A stretch of 64,000 bases of DNA from Sipunculus nudus (taxonomy: Eukaryota > Annelida > Sipuncula > Golfingiida > Sipunculidae), in NCBI GenBank assembly GCA_026874595.1, contig CM049321.1, positions 46,309,797-46,373,796 of the forward strand, given 5' to 3'. The position numbers and the translations under genes were made by a program. The notes beneath the pieces are model-generated. The model was given only the letters and a program-made list of their open reading frames with translations. It searched no databases and was not told the DNA's origin. Below are positions 34,761 to 46,817 of the stretch, one piece after another; the stretch's first letter is position 1; the number at the start of each line of letters is the position of its first letter.

Positions 34761-36120
34761 TTGGAAACCATGGTTCGAATGTTTGAAAACATGGTTCGAA
34801 TGGGGATATTTAAATCTACATTTGAGAATTGGTCATAGTTGTTAAAATGAGGGTTAATTTTTGTTAAGCGTATGCATTTTTCGAGCGCTTCGTGCCTGGA
34901 CGTCAAAAAAAGCTTAAAAAATTAACCCTCAGCCGTTTGTTAACTGCCTGCCACTAAAGCGAACTCCGTCTCGCGTTTCGCGTGGACAAGATGGAGTCAC
35001 TTGTTTATTTGTAAACCCTAACCCTAGAAATACACCAAATATATGTAAGACAGCCGTGATCTGTGTGCATACAAATGCCTCGAGGGCGCAACACAATGTG
35101 AATGACGTAGGCAGGACATGTGCACATAAGCTAAGTGGCATAAACAAGCAAAGGGAGGAATCATGACGGATAAGACAAGTTGAATTGTGTGAAAAAAAGG
35201 ATTAAATTATACATTATTACAGGCTAAGATATAAGTGGAAAGGCTATTGCGTAGAATACAATTAACATGTATCCATTGTGGAAAAAAAGAGTCCTGAACG
35301 GTAGGCACTACTTCTACAGTCGCACCACAGAATCTCTAGTGGGTAGGCATGGATTCTCTAGTTGCACCCAACAGAGCTGGATTCCAGCAGGAAAAAATGT
35401 TTCCTGTAAGCACTGCTTAATGAATTTGCATATCCTGTATGTATATGCGACTGGTGCTGTACCTCCTACTATTATCCCCCCCCCCCCCCCCACAACACAC
35501 ACAATTTGAACTCTCGTGCTTAATTAACATATTAAAATGAGATTTTGTGTTTAATACACATGCGCCACCTGTTAATCACTGCGAGGACAATGACCTTTGT
35601 AAGTTTCAGCATAGGGCTTTTGTAGGACAGACGACCAATATGAAAGCTTGATTCATTGAAAAAAATCTTATATAAAACCAGTCTTGAATAAAAATCAATG
35701 AGTGGGAATGTTATGGCAACTGTATACATTTTATAACATTAAAAGAAAGTAATAATTGTTTTTATTAAAAAATCGGATCTAATTGGACAAATGTGTAAAC
35801 TGCTATACTGTCAAAATCTTCTCAAAAGAAGAATCTTATAATCTCAGTGTTATATGCATATTTTTTGTAGTGACTTGAACAATTTTGAAATATTTTAAAA
35901 CAAACAAAAAAATGGATAAATATAAGAATCTTTTGTAAGTGCTTATTGACATGTTTTTAGATTTAATAGATATATTTTATTGGGTAGAGTTCATAAATAT
36001 ATCTTAATATTTGCTTGTCCTTGATATGATTAACACCAATAAACTTAGTTAATCAGGAATATGGGGTAAACTTTTGTGGGATTAATTTTTTGCTCATATG
36101 GCCATATATTTAGCTATTAA
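34761..36120. other. Intergenic DNA, nothing recognised
   Basis: No supported gene. A poly-C tract lies at about 35468-35481. Short frames at 34929-35147, 35267-35509 and 35532-35729 have no motif support. Confidence 0.45.
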
Positions 36121-36262
36121 AAACTTAAAGGGGCCCAATCACATATAAAACATATTGAATTAACCTAGAAAATAGCTTCTTCCCTTTTTAATAAATTTAT
36201 ACCTGCCAAAAATTTGTCCTGAAACCATTTGCTTACTTCTATAAACGAGTTTAAAAACAATA
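36121..36262 (+). repeat. Dispersed repeat family G, copy 2
   Basis: Colinear with 6815-6965. Non-coding. Confidence 0.65.
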
Positions 36263-37089
36263 AATCGGGTGTGGTCACAGGTGTAAACGTAAACACAGCG
36301 CATGCATCGCCCAGCCACAACATGTGACAATCAGGAGATGCAATGACAGACTTCGCCTAAAAAATGTAATACATGTTCCCGCTGGCTGAAAAGTCACGTC
36401 TTGCAGCTCAACTGCACTGCCGGTCAGGCGGCCTTGTTATGGTAAACAGACACACATTGACTGTGATTATCAACACGCAGCGCCATAACATTAAACAGCC
36501 GTATGCGAGGTACTGAGACTGTGTGCTTGGATGGTTTTGCTTGAAAACTTTTGTAAAAAGCAAAACTCAAATGAAAGTGTGAAATAACAGGCATTATATT
36601 GCTCCTGGTTATGTCCCCTAAATTTCATTCACACATTTTTAGCGAACCTGTGAGCTTATGCGATGGTGTGGCATCGTCCGGCGTCCTTTCGTTGACCGTT
36701 GTCTGTATGTTAACCCATACTATCTTGAAAATGGCAAGAATTAGCATCACGAAATTTTATGCATAAAATTAGTCATCTAAAAAACTATCGGATTTTGCTT
36801 ATTTTTTGGCTTACTGCATTTTCTTAGATTTTATAGGGAAAAAGCTAAAAAAGCTTAAAAAATCTTCTTCTCTGAATCTGTTCAGCCTAATTGTCCAATA
36901 TTTTACAGAAATGATTCCTGGAACAATCTCTCTCAAGTTTGTTCGAATGGTTAAAGTTCGGTGATTTTTGGCCGAGTTACAGGAAGTTGAACTTAGTCAT
37001 CTGTCCAAAAAAGCATACAAAAATTACAATCTCAGAAATGGCTTGAGCTATCATCACCAAATTTTATGCCAGTTTTGGTCACATGAGTC

Positions 37090-37990
37090 ATATCTGAAAT
37101 GAGGTATTGGTGGCGCCACCTGCATCGGCCTTTTTTTGTACGGGGGTCATCAGTGACCATATCATACTGACAGCTACAAATAACTTCTTCTCTGAAACGA
37201 TATGGCCAAATTGTTTAATATCGCACAGAAATGATCCTAGGGTAGTGCTTTCTGAAGTTTGTTCAAATGGTCTCAGTTCAGTGACTTTTGGCTAAGTTAT
37301 GGGAAGCTGAATTTAGTCATATGCCATAACAGCCCATGTTAGCTAAGTGGCTACAAAAATCTTCTTATCAAAGACCACTGGGCCAAATTCTTAAATCTCA
37401 CACATTAATTGTCCTCAGGTGTGGATAATTCAAGTTGGTTCAAATGGTCTAAGTTCAGTGACTTTAGGCTGAGTTATGGGAAGCTGAATTTAGTCATATG
37501 CCATAACAGTCCACGTTAGCTAAGTGGCTACAAAAATCTTCTTCTCAAAAACCACTGGGCCAAATTCTTAAATCTCACACATAAATTATCCTTAGATGTG
37601 GATAATTCAAGTTAGTTCAAATGGTCTCAGTTCAGTGACTTTTGGCTGAGTTATAGGAAGCTGAATTTAGTCATATGCCATAACAGCCCACGTTAGCTAA
37701 GTGGCTACAAAAATCTTCTTCTCAAAAACCACTGGGCCAAATTCTTAAATCTCACACATTAATTATCCTTAGATGTGGATAATTCAAGTTTGTTCAAATG
37801 GTTTTGGTTCAATGATTTTTGGCTGAGTTATTGGAAGCTGAATTTAGTCATATGCCATAACAGCCCACGTTAGCTAAGTGGCTACAAAAATCTTCTCAAA
37901 AATCACTGGGCCAAATTCTTAAATCTCACAAATTAATTATCCTTAGATGTTGGTTCAATGATTTTTGGCTGAGTTATGGAAAGCTGAACT
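37090..37990 (+). repeat. About 178-bp tandem array
   Basis: The landmark GTTCAGTGACTTTTGGCT recurs near 37274, 37453, 37630, 37807 and 37955. Units share TCATATGCCATAACAGCC and CACTGGGCCAAATTCTTAAA and are far more alike than the 157-bp units of element B, so this expansion is younger. The last unit is shortened. Confidence 0.88.
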
Positions 37991-38764
37991 TTGCCATTTT
38001 GCTGTATTTTCCCATATGAGTTATAAACCTACAAAACGTGTTTTGACTGATGATACTGAGGCCAGTTTGTTTAATATTTTGCAAGAACAATTCCCTGAAT
38101 AATTCTTATCATAATTGTCTTTTATGGTTCCAAAGAATGAATTTTGGCTGAATTATAAAGATTGAATTGAGTCATTCTACCATATATGTTAGCTGTGTGA
38201 AGCAGATACATCTAGCCTAGCACCAGTTTATCAGCATCCATTACATCATGCCTTTAGACATTTAGATTTCAGGTTATCTATGGAAAATATTGACAAGAAT
38301 GTTTTTTAAAAGCTTTTAAAAAATGTAGATTTATGATATTACATATCATCTGTACACTGACTCATAATTTCTCAGGGATAGCAGGAGCTACCATCCCCAA
38401 ATTTTATGCAATTATCTGTCACATATCAAATGCTGATGGATTCCGCTTATTTTTGCTATCTGCATTTTTTAGATTTTACAGGGAAAAAGCTGAAAAAAAC
38501 TTTAAAAGGCTTCTTCTTGTAAACGATCCAGCCAAATTGTGCAGTATTTTACAGAAATGATCTCAGAGGCAAGCCCTCTCAAGTTTGTTCAAATGGTTTG
38601 TGTTGGATAAATATTAGCACAGTTACATAAGAGGCCAAGATTGTGTATGTTTCTTGAAAAGGTTGAGAAACTGCCAACTGTTTCAGATTTGGCAACAGAT
38701 CAAGAGTTCATTCAGTGCAGCCAAATATAGGTCAACAGTTCAATCAGTGCAGCCGAGCACAAGG

Positions 38765-38856
38765 CATGTGATCACCTCATGGGCAGCATGTGATCATCTC
38801 ATGGGTAGCATGTGATCACCTCATGAGTATCATGTGATCACCTCATGGGTGTCATG
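38765..38856 (+). repeat. 22-bp minisatellite, four copies
   Basis: CATGTGATCACCTCATGGGC-type units start at 38765, 38787, 38809 and 38831 with exact 22-bp spacing and few substitutions. Units are contiguous with no spacers. Confidence 0.92.
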
Positions 38857-40028
38857 CCCCTCAGGGCTGCATATGGAGCCAATCTGTGAGCTTATGCAAT
38901 TGTGTGGCTACTATTTCAGATTTTGCAAGAGGCAAAAAGTCAACCTGGATTTTTTTTATAGCTTTGGCAGACTGCCAACTGTGTCAGATTATGTAACAGG
39001 TCAAGAGTTCACTCAATGCAGCCAGGTACAGGTCAAAAGTTCACTCAGTCTAGCCAGGTGCAGGTCAAGAGTTCTCTCAGTGCAGTAGCCTGAGCCAGTA
39101 ATTTGTCACAGTACACTCCAGGCAACAGCCTTTCTCACCTAAGCCTGGTCAGCCCTGTGCATCAGACTTCAGGTAAGTTTGATGTATTGGCCTGATATTC
39201 TGACCTGTCTGTGTGTCTTGAATGGCTTTGTCTTCACAAGACAGGTGTCGCCATCTACAATGACTTTTGCAAAGTGTATGTGCCTGCTTAATTCTACGGA
39301 GGAATTTGATATATCAGCCTGAAATCGGGCATATTTATACATGTCAAATAGCTTTGTCGTATACAAGACTGGTGGTGCCACCTACAAAAATTTTTGTGTT
39401 GTGTGCACCCATGCCAGAATTTCAGCAGTGATGCTTGTTCAAAATGTTTAGTACTTGCATAGTTCATATATATGAAAAGTAGTGGTTCAGCATTGAAGCG
39501 TTATACCTGGTGTATATCCGTATGCACAGGTTTGCAAAAGGCCTGTAGGCCTTGTTTGTTTATGAAATGTTTCCCTTCATAGAACACTTAGGCTATATTT
39601 TTCCTTACTGCATCATTTAATGGTTTCAGGCCACAAGGTTCATTTATTAAACAGTTCATATTTGATTAATACCTGATTGGCTTGTTTTTAACATGCATAT
39701 CAACTTTTCTTAGAGAATATTATTTCAGTTACTAAATTGTTTATTATTATACTTTGCTCATGTTCATAATTCTATAATTTATAGGGTGTCATTATAGCAG
39801 AGCCATTTTATCTTAGCTTTTCACATGCTAATATATTTGAAAAACCAAAATGAATAGGTATATTTTGCATTTGTTAAAATATTCCACAATTCAGCTGTGT
39901 GACGTGACCCATGGGTCCCTTGGAATTGAATTTGGATGAAGTTATGATAGCTATAGATTTTTTATTTTTATATGCAGAGGAGTATTACAAGAGAAGAAAA
40001 ATCATACAGTCCATCAAGATAAGTCTGA

Positions 40029-41210
40029 ATGGAGGCATATATTAAGAAGGAAGGCCTCACAAATTGCTTTCAAAACAACACAAATCCAGAATTATTCTTG
40101 GAGGAAACATTATGTAAAATTAAAAAGGAATATTTGGGTGAGAGTATGACTGAATCATGTGATCATGATTTAAAAAATGAAAATATAAGTAGGTGTCTTA
40201 ATAAAGATCAGGTGATCAGGGACATGAGCAGTAAATGTGAAGAAGAAAAAAAACTCATAATTAATGGTCGAGATGCAATAAATTCCCAAGAAGAAAAAGA
40301 AGACATTTTAATCCACGTTTCGACTGTGATATCTGACGGGATTGATGGAGAACAAGACAATGATTTAATTAAAACAGAGCATTTGAGTACAGCAAGTGTA
40401 GAAAATGATGAGAGCCTAAAATCCCTCAGTCCAGGAAGTTTGATCTCAACTGCCGGGCAGTGTGCTACAAGTACATACAAAAGGATTTTTAAAGTTGAAA
40501 AACTGGACACAAGTGAGGAAAACTCGTTTGCTCCAAAGAAACCACTAAATAACCAATTCACGGCAAAAACTAATTCCTTAACATGTGAACATTGTGGGAA
40601 AAACTTTACAAGAAAAAACTCCTTGAAGAGACATATCAGAATGCATACTGGAGAGAGGCCATATAAATGTGAGCTCTGTGGAAAATGTTTTACTTCCATG
40701 AATGAACTTACGTTACATACACGCAAACACACCGGAGAGAAACCATACAAATGCGAGTTTTGCGGGAAATGTGTCGCCACAAAGGGTGCACTCATTAACC
40801 ACACACGGACACACACTGGTGAAAAACCATTTAACTGTGAATGGTGTGGAAAAAGTTTCATTCGGAAACCACAATTGAAAATACACATTATGACGCATAC
40901 CGGAGAAAAACCATTCAAATGTGAACAATGTGATAAACGTTTCATCACCAAACAAGAAAAGAAATTACATACCCAGACACACACGGGAGAGAGACCATAC
41001 AAATGTGACTTGTGTGGAAAATATTTTAAAACTAAAGCTAATATGAAGGTACACCTCAGGACACACACAGGTGAAAAACCATTTAAATGTGAACATTGTA
41101 ATAAAAGTTTCACCACAAAGGATCAAATGAAGCAACATACCCGGAGACACACTGGAGCAAAACCACACAGGTGTAACTGTGTTAACGATTTAAGTCCAGA
41201 AATGAAATGA
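40029..41210 (+). CDS. ZNF-3: C2H2 zinc-finger protein, 7 fingers (terminal coding exon)
   Basis: The product has 393 residues. The exon follows acceptor ATGCAG at 39972-39977, and ATG 40029 matches the ZNF-4 start. The N-terminus (1-183) is acidic, with hydrophobic-K-x-E motifs at about 5-8 (IKKE), 31-34 (IKKE), 114-117 (IKTE) and 154-157 (FKVE) and I-H-V at 95-97. Seven fingers with TGEKP linkers run from about 185 to 380. Finger 3 has V in place of the conserved core aromatic (CGKCV). An eighth finger is cut short: after HRCNC the frame runs into non-finger residues and stops, while finger coding continues in another frame just downstream. It is the tandem paralogue of ZNF-4 and is presumably a nuclear DNA-binding protein. 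Confidence 0.92.
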   Translation: MEAYIKKEGLTNCFQNNTNPELFLEETLCKIKKEYLGESMTESCDHDLKNENISRCLNKDQVIRDMSSKCEEEKKLIINGRDAINSQEEKEDILIHVSTVISDGIDGEQDNDLIKTEHLSTASVENDESLKSLSPGSLISTAGQCATSTYKRIFKVEKLDTSEENSFAPKKPLNNQFTAKTNSLTCEHCGKNFTRKNSLKRHIRMHTGERPYKCELCGKCFTSMNELTLHTRKHTGEKPYKCEFCGKCVATKGALINHTRTHTGEKPFNCEWCGKSFIRKPQLKIHIMTHTGEKPFKCEQCDKRFITKQEKKLHTQTHTGERPYKCDLCGKYFKTKANMKVHLRTHTGEKPFKCEHCNKSFTTKDQMKQHTRRHTGAKPHRCNCVNDLSPEMK

Positions 41211-41310
41211 AGGTTCACTTCAGGACACACAAGGTGGAAAATCATTTAAATGTGGACATTTTGAAAAAAATTACATCATCAAGAAAGATATGAAACTACA
41301 TAAAAAAGGT
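41175..41310 (+). pseudogene. Relic zinc fingers downstream of ZNF-3
   Basis: After a frameshift near the ZNF-3 end, an M-K-V-H-F-R-T-H stretch and then K-S-F-K-C-G-H-F-E-K with M-K-L-H are still readable in other frames. These correspond to the continuation of the array that ZNF-4 retains. Confidence 0.8.
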
Positions 41311-41900
41311 GGTTCAAGAATTTGTAAGGGATTTTTTTTATGAATATTTGATCTGATTGGTTTGTGTACCAAAACATGGGTGGATTCGGTAAGGGGAGAT
41401 GCAGGGTGCATATGTGCCCCAATTTTCAGACCTAATATATGTCTGACAAATAATAAAATGAGCACTTGGTAAAAAACAACCAGATTTTGCATGATGATTC
41501 ATTTTAAAGTTAGTCCAGAGTGTTTGATTACCAACAAAATTTTTTCAATTTTTCTACACCATGTGAGGGGGAATTACCCTCCCCCCTCACTAACCCTCCT
41601 CTATTCTCTGTCCTGTATTTGGTCCTACAGAAAATATGTAGGAATGTGAGATGCTAAACTGGTAATGATGGAAGATTTTCTGGTGCTAAAACTATAGTAT
41701 GTATGACTCTTCCAGAGAATTATTGAAATGAAGATTCCTCTCACGCCTTGGAATATATTACTTATATCAGTGAATGCGGAGAAAACATCTGTCTGGTGGG
41801 GGTAGGGGGGGGGGGGGGGGGTCATCCTTCTTAAGTAAAACGGCTCTGTTTAATGAACGCATGATACATTATTACCTATTTGCATCATTAATTGTAAAAT
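41311..41900 (+). repeat. Segmental-duplication flank shared with 54088-54850
   Basis: Non-coding sequence 3' of ZNF-3 matches that 3' of ZNF-4 in order: GATCTGATTGGTTTGTGTAC, ATGGGTGGATT, AGGAATGT.AGATG.TAAACTGGTAAT and GTGTTATAA landmarks. AATAAA at 41452-41457 is a possible polyadenylation signal. A poly-G tract lies near 41806-41821. Confidence 0.75.
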
Positions 41901-42230
41901 AGTGAAACTGTGTTATAACACCACCCATCAGATCTGCCAGGAAAGAAAGTAATCATTTCATCGAATATAAAGTTTATTTACTACTTCTTGTTTATGGAAC
42001 TTTATATGATGAAAGTTAAGAGACATGGGATGCCTGGATTCTAGCAGGTATATATCGAATATCCTACAAGCTGCCTATCGCCGTATTTATAAAAAAACTC
42101 CGTAGTCTTCGGGAGTAATTACCAATGTGTATGCAAGGTGTGTGTCTGTGTGTGTGTGTGTGGGGGGGGTCCAGGAGGGTCTGGACCCCATTACTTCCCA
42201 GTCCCCCTTTTCACTAACCACAAAGTATTT

Positions 42231-42334
42231 TAGGGAACCTGTGGGCTTATGCGATGGCGGGCATCGTCCGGTGTCTGCATACTTTCTCAAAAATGACAGG
42301 AGTCATCTGAAAACTCTATCGGATTTTATCTATT
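42231..42334 (+). repeat. Truncated Helentron-like 5' end (F type)
   Basis: TTTTAGGGAACCTGTGGGCT and GGGCATCGTCCGG match the start of element F, then the sequence is replaced by the 5' end of element C, suggesting insertion of one family member into another. Confidence 0.65.
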
Positions 42335-44434
42335 TTTAACTCAGCTGACTAAGTCAACTGAGCTGTAGTGATCGGTCCGTCGTCCGTCCGTCCGTCTGTC
42401 TAGCTGTCCACCTGTCTGTCTGTTAAACGGGCACGTTTTGACACCCCGTTGGACCTAGAACCCTGTGACTGATATCCGGGAGGGGGGGGGGGGGGGTTTA
42501 TAAAAAATCTGAAAAATAAATACATCTGTGTTTCTATTAAAAATCTATTTTCATACTTCAGAACTGCCAAATATCAAAACCACTCATCTGGTTTTCTAAG
42601 TATTTACCATAAATATTCCTCTATATTATTCCTTTATACATGCCAGAAATTAAGTCTGTATTATATAATTTAAAAAAGTTATGGGCCCAAACATAATGGA
42701 CTTAACAAAAAAGTCAGGGAAGATATTTGGTCACTTTAGAACAAAAAATTTAAACCTAGTGACTTTTTTCAGTAATACAACTTTAGTTAATCAAAATTTA
42801 ATTGTATACCAAAAATAAGATCAAAATCTGTCATTTTTTTTTTAAATATTAGCAAAGAAATAAATTTGCTACCTTAAATTTCGCCCAAGTTTTACCATTG
42901 CATGTTTCTTTCTTGTAAGAACATTTGATTCACTTTTCACAGTCGGTATATATATAGATTTTATCTGTTAAATTCTGAAATTTGAAAGTAAAATCTTAAA
43001 AATTATTCTAGTTATTGAAGTTTTTCTGAGGCTTTAATATATTTACATTTTTAACCTCCAGACCAGGCTTGTCTGGTCAGTACAGCCTTGCCTGGGTAAA
43101 CTTATTAGTGATGTAACACTGCTGTCACAAATGTAGAATCATGTGGCAACCCTGCCCTCCCCCCCCCCCCCCCCCCTGCCCAACCAGATATGTTGCATTA
43201 GTTACATTCTTTAATTGCATTGCTGTTTTCCGATCCAATGTATTCAACTTTTCCTGAATTCCCTTTAAAATAGGAGCTGCAAAAACAATCTGGAAAGCAC
43301 AAGGATCCACATTGGATCAGGTGGTAATAGATATGACAAGCAGAAGGAAACTTAAGCGGCATGGTCACTTTGTAGCACTTATCAGAGCAAGACAGAAGAA
43401 TGGCCTATACATACTGAATTTAGTTGAACATAAAATTGCTACTGATCCTCAGGTCAGAAATGAAATGAACCGATTACGCAATGACATGCCTCTGAAAGTG
43501 AATTTCAAACAACCGTCTGTTGAATCAAATGAATTAATACAGGTTATCTACCATAACACACGGTCCCTATATTTGCATCATCAGAATGTAAAATCTGCCA
43601 TATACTAAACGCCGAAATCACTGCTTTAGCAGAGTCACGCCTTTGCTCTAGAGACCAAAGTGAAATGTATGAAATACCTCATTACAAACTTGTCAGAAAT
43701 GATCAAATACCTATCAGAGGAACAACAAACAAAAGTAACTTCTTCTCTGAACTCCAAGTTTAAGTCTCTCAGGTTGACCTCAACCTGCCTATAGTGATCA
43801 TGGGCGGTTTCAATATTGACATTTCTAATATTACATAACACCAAATTGACACAATTATGTCAGCTCTTTAAATGTCAACAACTAGTCAGAGAACCAACCA
43901 ATGACCATGGAAATACCATAGATCTTGTCTTTACTAACTGTTTAACTGCTTCAACTTCAACATAGAAAACACATGGTCAGATCACAAGATATTATTAGCA
44001 ACAATCCCCATTCTTCAAATCAGATCAAACAAGGCAACTTCTCATAGCTTAATCTACCATTTCTTCTTTATATATACTTTTTGAGACATCCTGTTTCCTC
44101 TCCCATTCAGCATCAACTGCTTCCCAAAACATATCAGTTTTCTACTTTTCCATAATTATTTTGATTAATAAATGTGTATTTTTATACTTGCAAATTTCCA
44201 CTTCCTTCCTCTGCAATTTACATCTGGTCATTCCCAATGCAATATTTTAGACACACATTCTTGTACACATTTGAAATACTGATACTTCTGTATTACTATT
44301 CCACTCAACTATATAATTAATACAAAAAACTACATCTGTCAAAAGGAAATCTTATAGACCTACATACAACAATGGTAATACAATTATATCTGTCACATTC
44401 AGCTGAGCCCCGTGACCCATGGGTCCCTTGTTTA
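42335..44434 (+). mobile_element. Helentron-like element C, with helicase and endonuclease relic
   Basis: The 5' end is TTAACTCAGCTGACTAAGTC, with complementary CAACTGAGCT close by. The 3' end at 44398-44433 is TTCAGCTGAGCCCCGTGACC then CATGGGTCCCTTGTTT. It is the same subfamily as element E (54953-56284), sharing roughly the first 500 bp. Unlike the other copies it retains coding relics (43258-44000) in the orientation and position expected for the 3' half of a Helentron. A poly-G run at 42483 and a poly-C run at 43149-43166 are included. Confidence 0.75.
43258..44000 (+). pseudogene. Helentron (Helitron2) PIF1-like helicase end plus AP-endonuclease, frameshifted
   Basis: From 43258 one frame reads through a helicase motif V region (A-A-K-T-I-W-K-A-Q-G-S-T-L-D), then V-V-I-D-M and motif VI (G-H-F-V-A-L-x-R-A-R-x-K-N-G-L-Y-I). 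After stop 43609 the neighbouring frame carries the AP-endonuclease block A-E-S-R-L-C-S-R-D (about 43629) and later G-G-F-N-I-D (about 43803), where the family has G-D-F-N. A third frame gives T-I-D-L-V-F-T-N (about 43915) and W-S-D-H-K (43974). Helicase followed by AP-endonuclease in one protein is characteristic of Helentrons. At least two frameshifts, several stops and a changed catalytic aspartate make it a pseudogene. The Rep and N-terminal helicase parts are missing upstream. Confidence 0.82.
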
Positions 44435-45255
44435 TACGCCCGTCGTATGACGGGAATATTATGGTATACCCACCGTCCCTCCGTCCGTTAACTTTTAGTG
44501 TCACTGTAATAACTCACCGGGGCTTTGTTGGGTTTTCGCAAAGCTCACCATACTTACCAACAGATTATCTCGCCCAAGTTCGATTATGGGCAGTCCATGA
44601 ATATTTAATAAGGTCACAGGTCACTAGGCTACTTTGTGGTGTTACCGCGACAACTTACAAAGAATCGTAAGGATTTTGAGTACACTCATCAGAAATGTTA
44701 ATCAGTAAAATATCTTGCCCAAGTTCAAATTCTAGCAAAATCCATGCATATTTTATGAGGCCAGAGGTCACCGCACATTGGAGACACCTTGGCCACTTAC
44801 CAAAAATCTTATGGATTTTCATGAAACTCATAATACATATTAACTAATAGATTTTCTCGCCTGATTGACATTCTAATAAAAATTAACATATATTTTATGA
44901 GGTCAAAGGTCATCGTACTTTGAAGGTATTTTGGTGACTAACATGCTATGCAATCCTATAGATTTACATAAAAACTCATTTTTCTGAATATAAATATTTA
45001 CCAATAGAATTTCTCACCTGAATTACATTTACATGAAAATTCACACATATTTAATGAGGTCAGAGGTCCCAGATGCACGGCGGGCAAATATGCACGTTTG
45101 CAGTGCTCTTGTTACAATTATTTCTTCTTTTTTGAGATCGTCAAATAACGGCAATTATGTCAGTGTCTCGACTGTGGTTTCATCTGTCCTAAAACCAGGT
45201 GTGTTTATTGATTATGATTGGTTTCTTAAGTTCCTGGAGACTGGTGGCGCCACCT
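44435..45255 (+). mobile_element. Dispersed family P element (plus orientation)
   Basis: It begins ATACGCCCGTCGTATGACGG, a hairpin, directly after the terminus of element C. GAGGTCA-type landmarks recur near 44603, 44757, 44918 and 45056, giving units of about 140-160 bp. GGTGGCGCCACC is at 45243-45254, immediately before element D. Inverted relatives are at 32441-33000 and 8050-8460. Confidence 0.7.
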
Positions 45256-46817
45256 GTATTTTTAGCTCAGCTGACTTTCAGTCATGCTGGGCTATAGCGA
45301 TGGGTCTTTGTCCGTCGTCCTTCCGTCTGCCCGTCCGGCCGTCCCGCCGTTAGCAGGGCACAAATTGTAACCGTAGGGGCTAGGGCCATGAACCCTATGC
45401 AGTCTTAGAGGTTATAAAAAGATCTCCTTGCAAACCAGAAATTAGGTCACTGCGACCTATATTCTCGAAGTTATGGGGTGTGTTTGCACCCCCCAGAAAT
45501 AACTCTTTGAGACAAAATTTTCATCCCAAACCTTCCATCTTTCACATACAGCTCACCTACCAACAGGGGAAGAACCATAATTTTTTTTAGGTCAAAAGGT
45601 CAAAGGTCAAGGTCACAGGAGCCTCTTCTTTGAAAAGCCTGTGGATGCATTTTAAGCCAACCCTTTCATCCCAATTCTTTGATCTTTCACATATAGCTCA
45701 CCTACTAAGTTGGAGAAGAATCCTACAGATTTTGAGGTCACAAGGTCAAAGGTCAGGGCCACAGGATCCACTTCTTTGAAAAGGTTGTGGACACATTTCA
45801 TGCTAGAATTTTCATTCCAAACCTTCCAGCACTGATATCGCTTCTCTGCCAACAGGGGAAAAGACCTGTTGATTTTGAGGTCAAAGGTCAATTTCACAGC
45901 ACCCACTTCTTGCGTGGAGTCATTTTCAGGCAAACTTTTCAATCTGTACCTTCCATCTGTCATATATGGCTTACCTACCAATAAGGGAAGAAGCCTATTG
46001 ATGTTGAGGTCAAAAAGTCAAAGGTGAAGGTCACAATATTTAATTGTTCTAAATGCTTGTGAGCATATTTCAGGTGTAACTGTTCAACCCAAACCTTCAG
46101 TCTTTCACATATGCCACATCTGTGCATCACTCAGTTTGACTCAAACTTCATATTTATGGGTCTTTTTGCTTGAATAAATAACTTATTGATTTTGGGGTCA
46201 GCTGGTCAGCAGGTTAAAGGTTGCAGGTCAAAGTTATTCACCCATTGGTTGCCAAGTAATTACACCAGATTTAAGTGGTTAGTAGTTACCCATCATTTAG
46301 AAAGAATCCAGTTGATATATGGGCAAAAGGCCAAGGTCATAGGTCAGGGATGTTCACAATTACTTATTTTATAGACCATCTCTATTTTTCTTGTATATAT
46401 AACCATCCCACTCCAGCTGGTACATCTCCCTGTGTGGCTGTAATTGTGATTGACACTGGTGACATATGACTCCCTTTTGTATCAGCCTATTAAGTGATAT
46501 GGCTCAGTGATAAGTACCTCGTTACTTCATAACAAAAACACTGTTGTCAGAATGCTTCAGCCAGGCATTAAGACTATGAGAGTATATTATTAAGGTTTAG
46601 CTACTGATTTATAAGATGATGGGAACATTTTGCAGTTTATTTTATGGAATCCTAGCAATAAACTTAGTTTCCTAGATATCTGAATGTTTTAATATATATC
46701 ACCACATATAAAAGCAATGTTTGTTCTCTTAATATGTGGATGTGTTCCTTGATTTAGGATGGCTTTTTGTTTTATTTCAAGACTCTTAGTCATGCTTTCT
46801 GCATTTCTTTTCTTCCA

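Larger units (their letters stand above)
36637..39924 (+). mobile_element. Helentron-like element F
   Basis: It starts TTTTAGCGAACCTGTGAGCT, a variant 5' end repeated at 42231-42260, and ends at 39892-39922 with TTCAGCTGTGTGACGTGACC then CATGGGTCCCTT. The final 150 bp match the end of element E. The core includes a 178-bp tandem array, a 22-bp minisatellite and family-L-like units near 39180-39420. No protein relic was found. The end lies 55 bp before the ZNF-3 exon. Confidence 0.68.

Noticed and set aside
35015-35030. CCCTAACCCTA, telomere-like
   Set aside because: Fewer than two full repeats, well within chance expectation.
38765-38856. Regular 22-bp repeats considered as a CRISPR array
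   Set aside because: Units are contiguous with no spacers and the window is a eukaryotic genome; it is a minisatellite.
40208-41116. 302-codon minus-strand open frame over ZNF-3
   Set aside because: Antisense of a C2H2 array. The repeated TGEKP linker and finger codons suppress stops on the other strand; the translation has no independent motif. The same applies to the 330-codon frame at 53082-54074.
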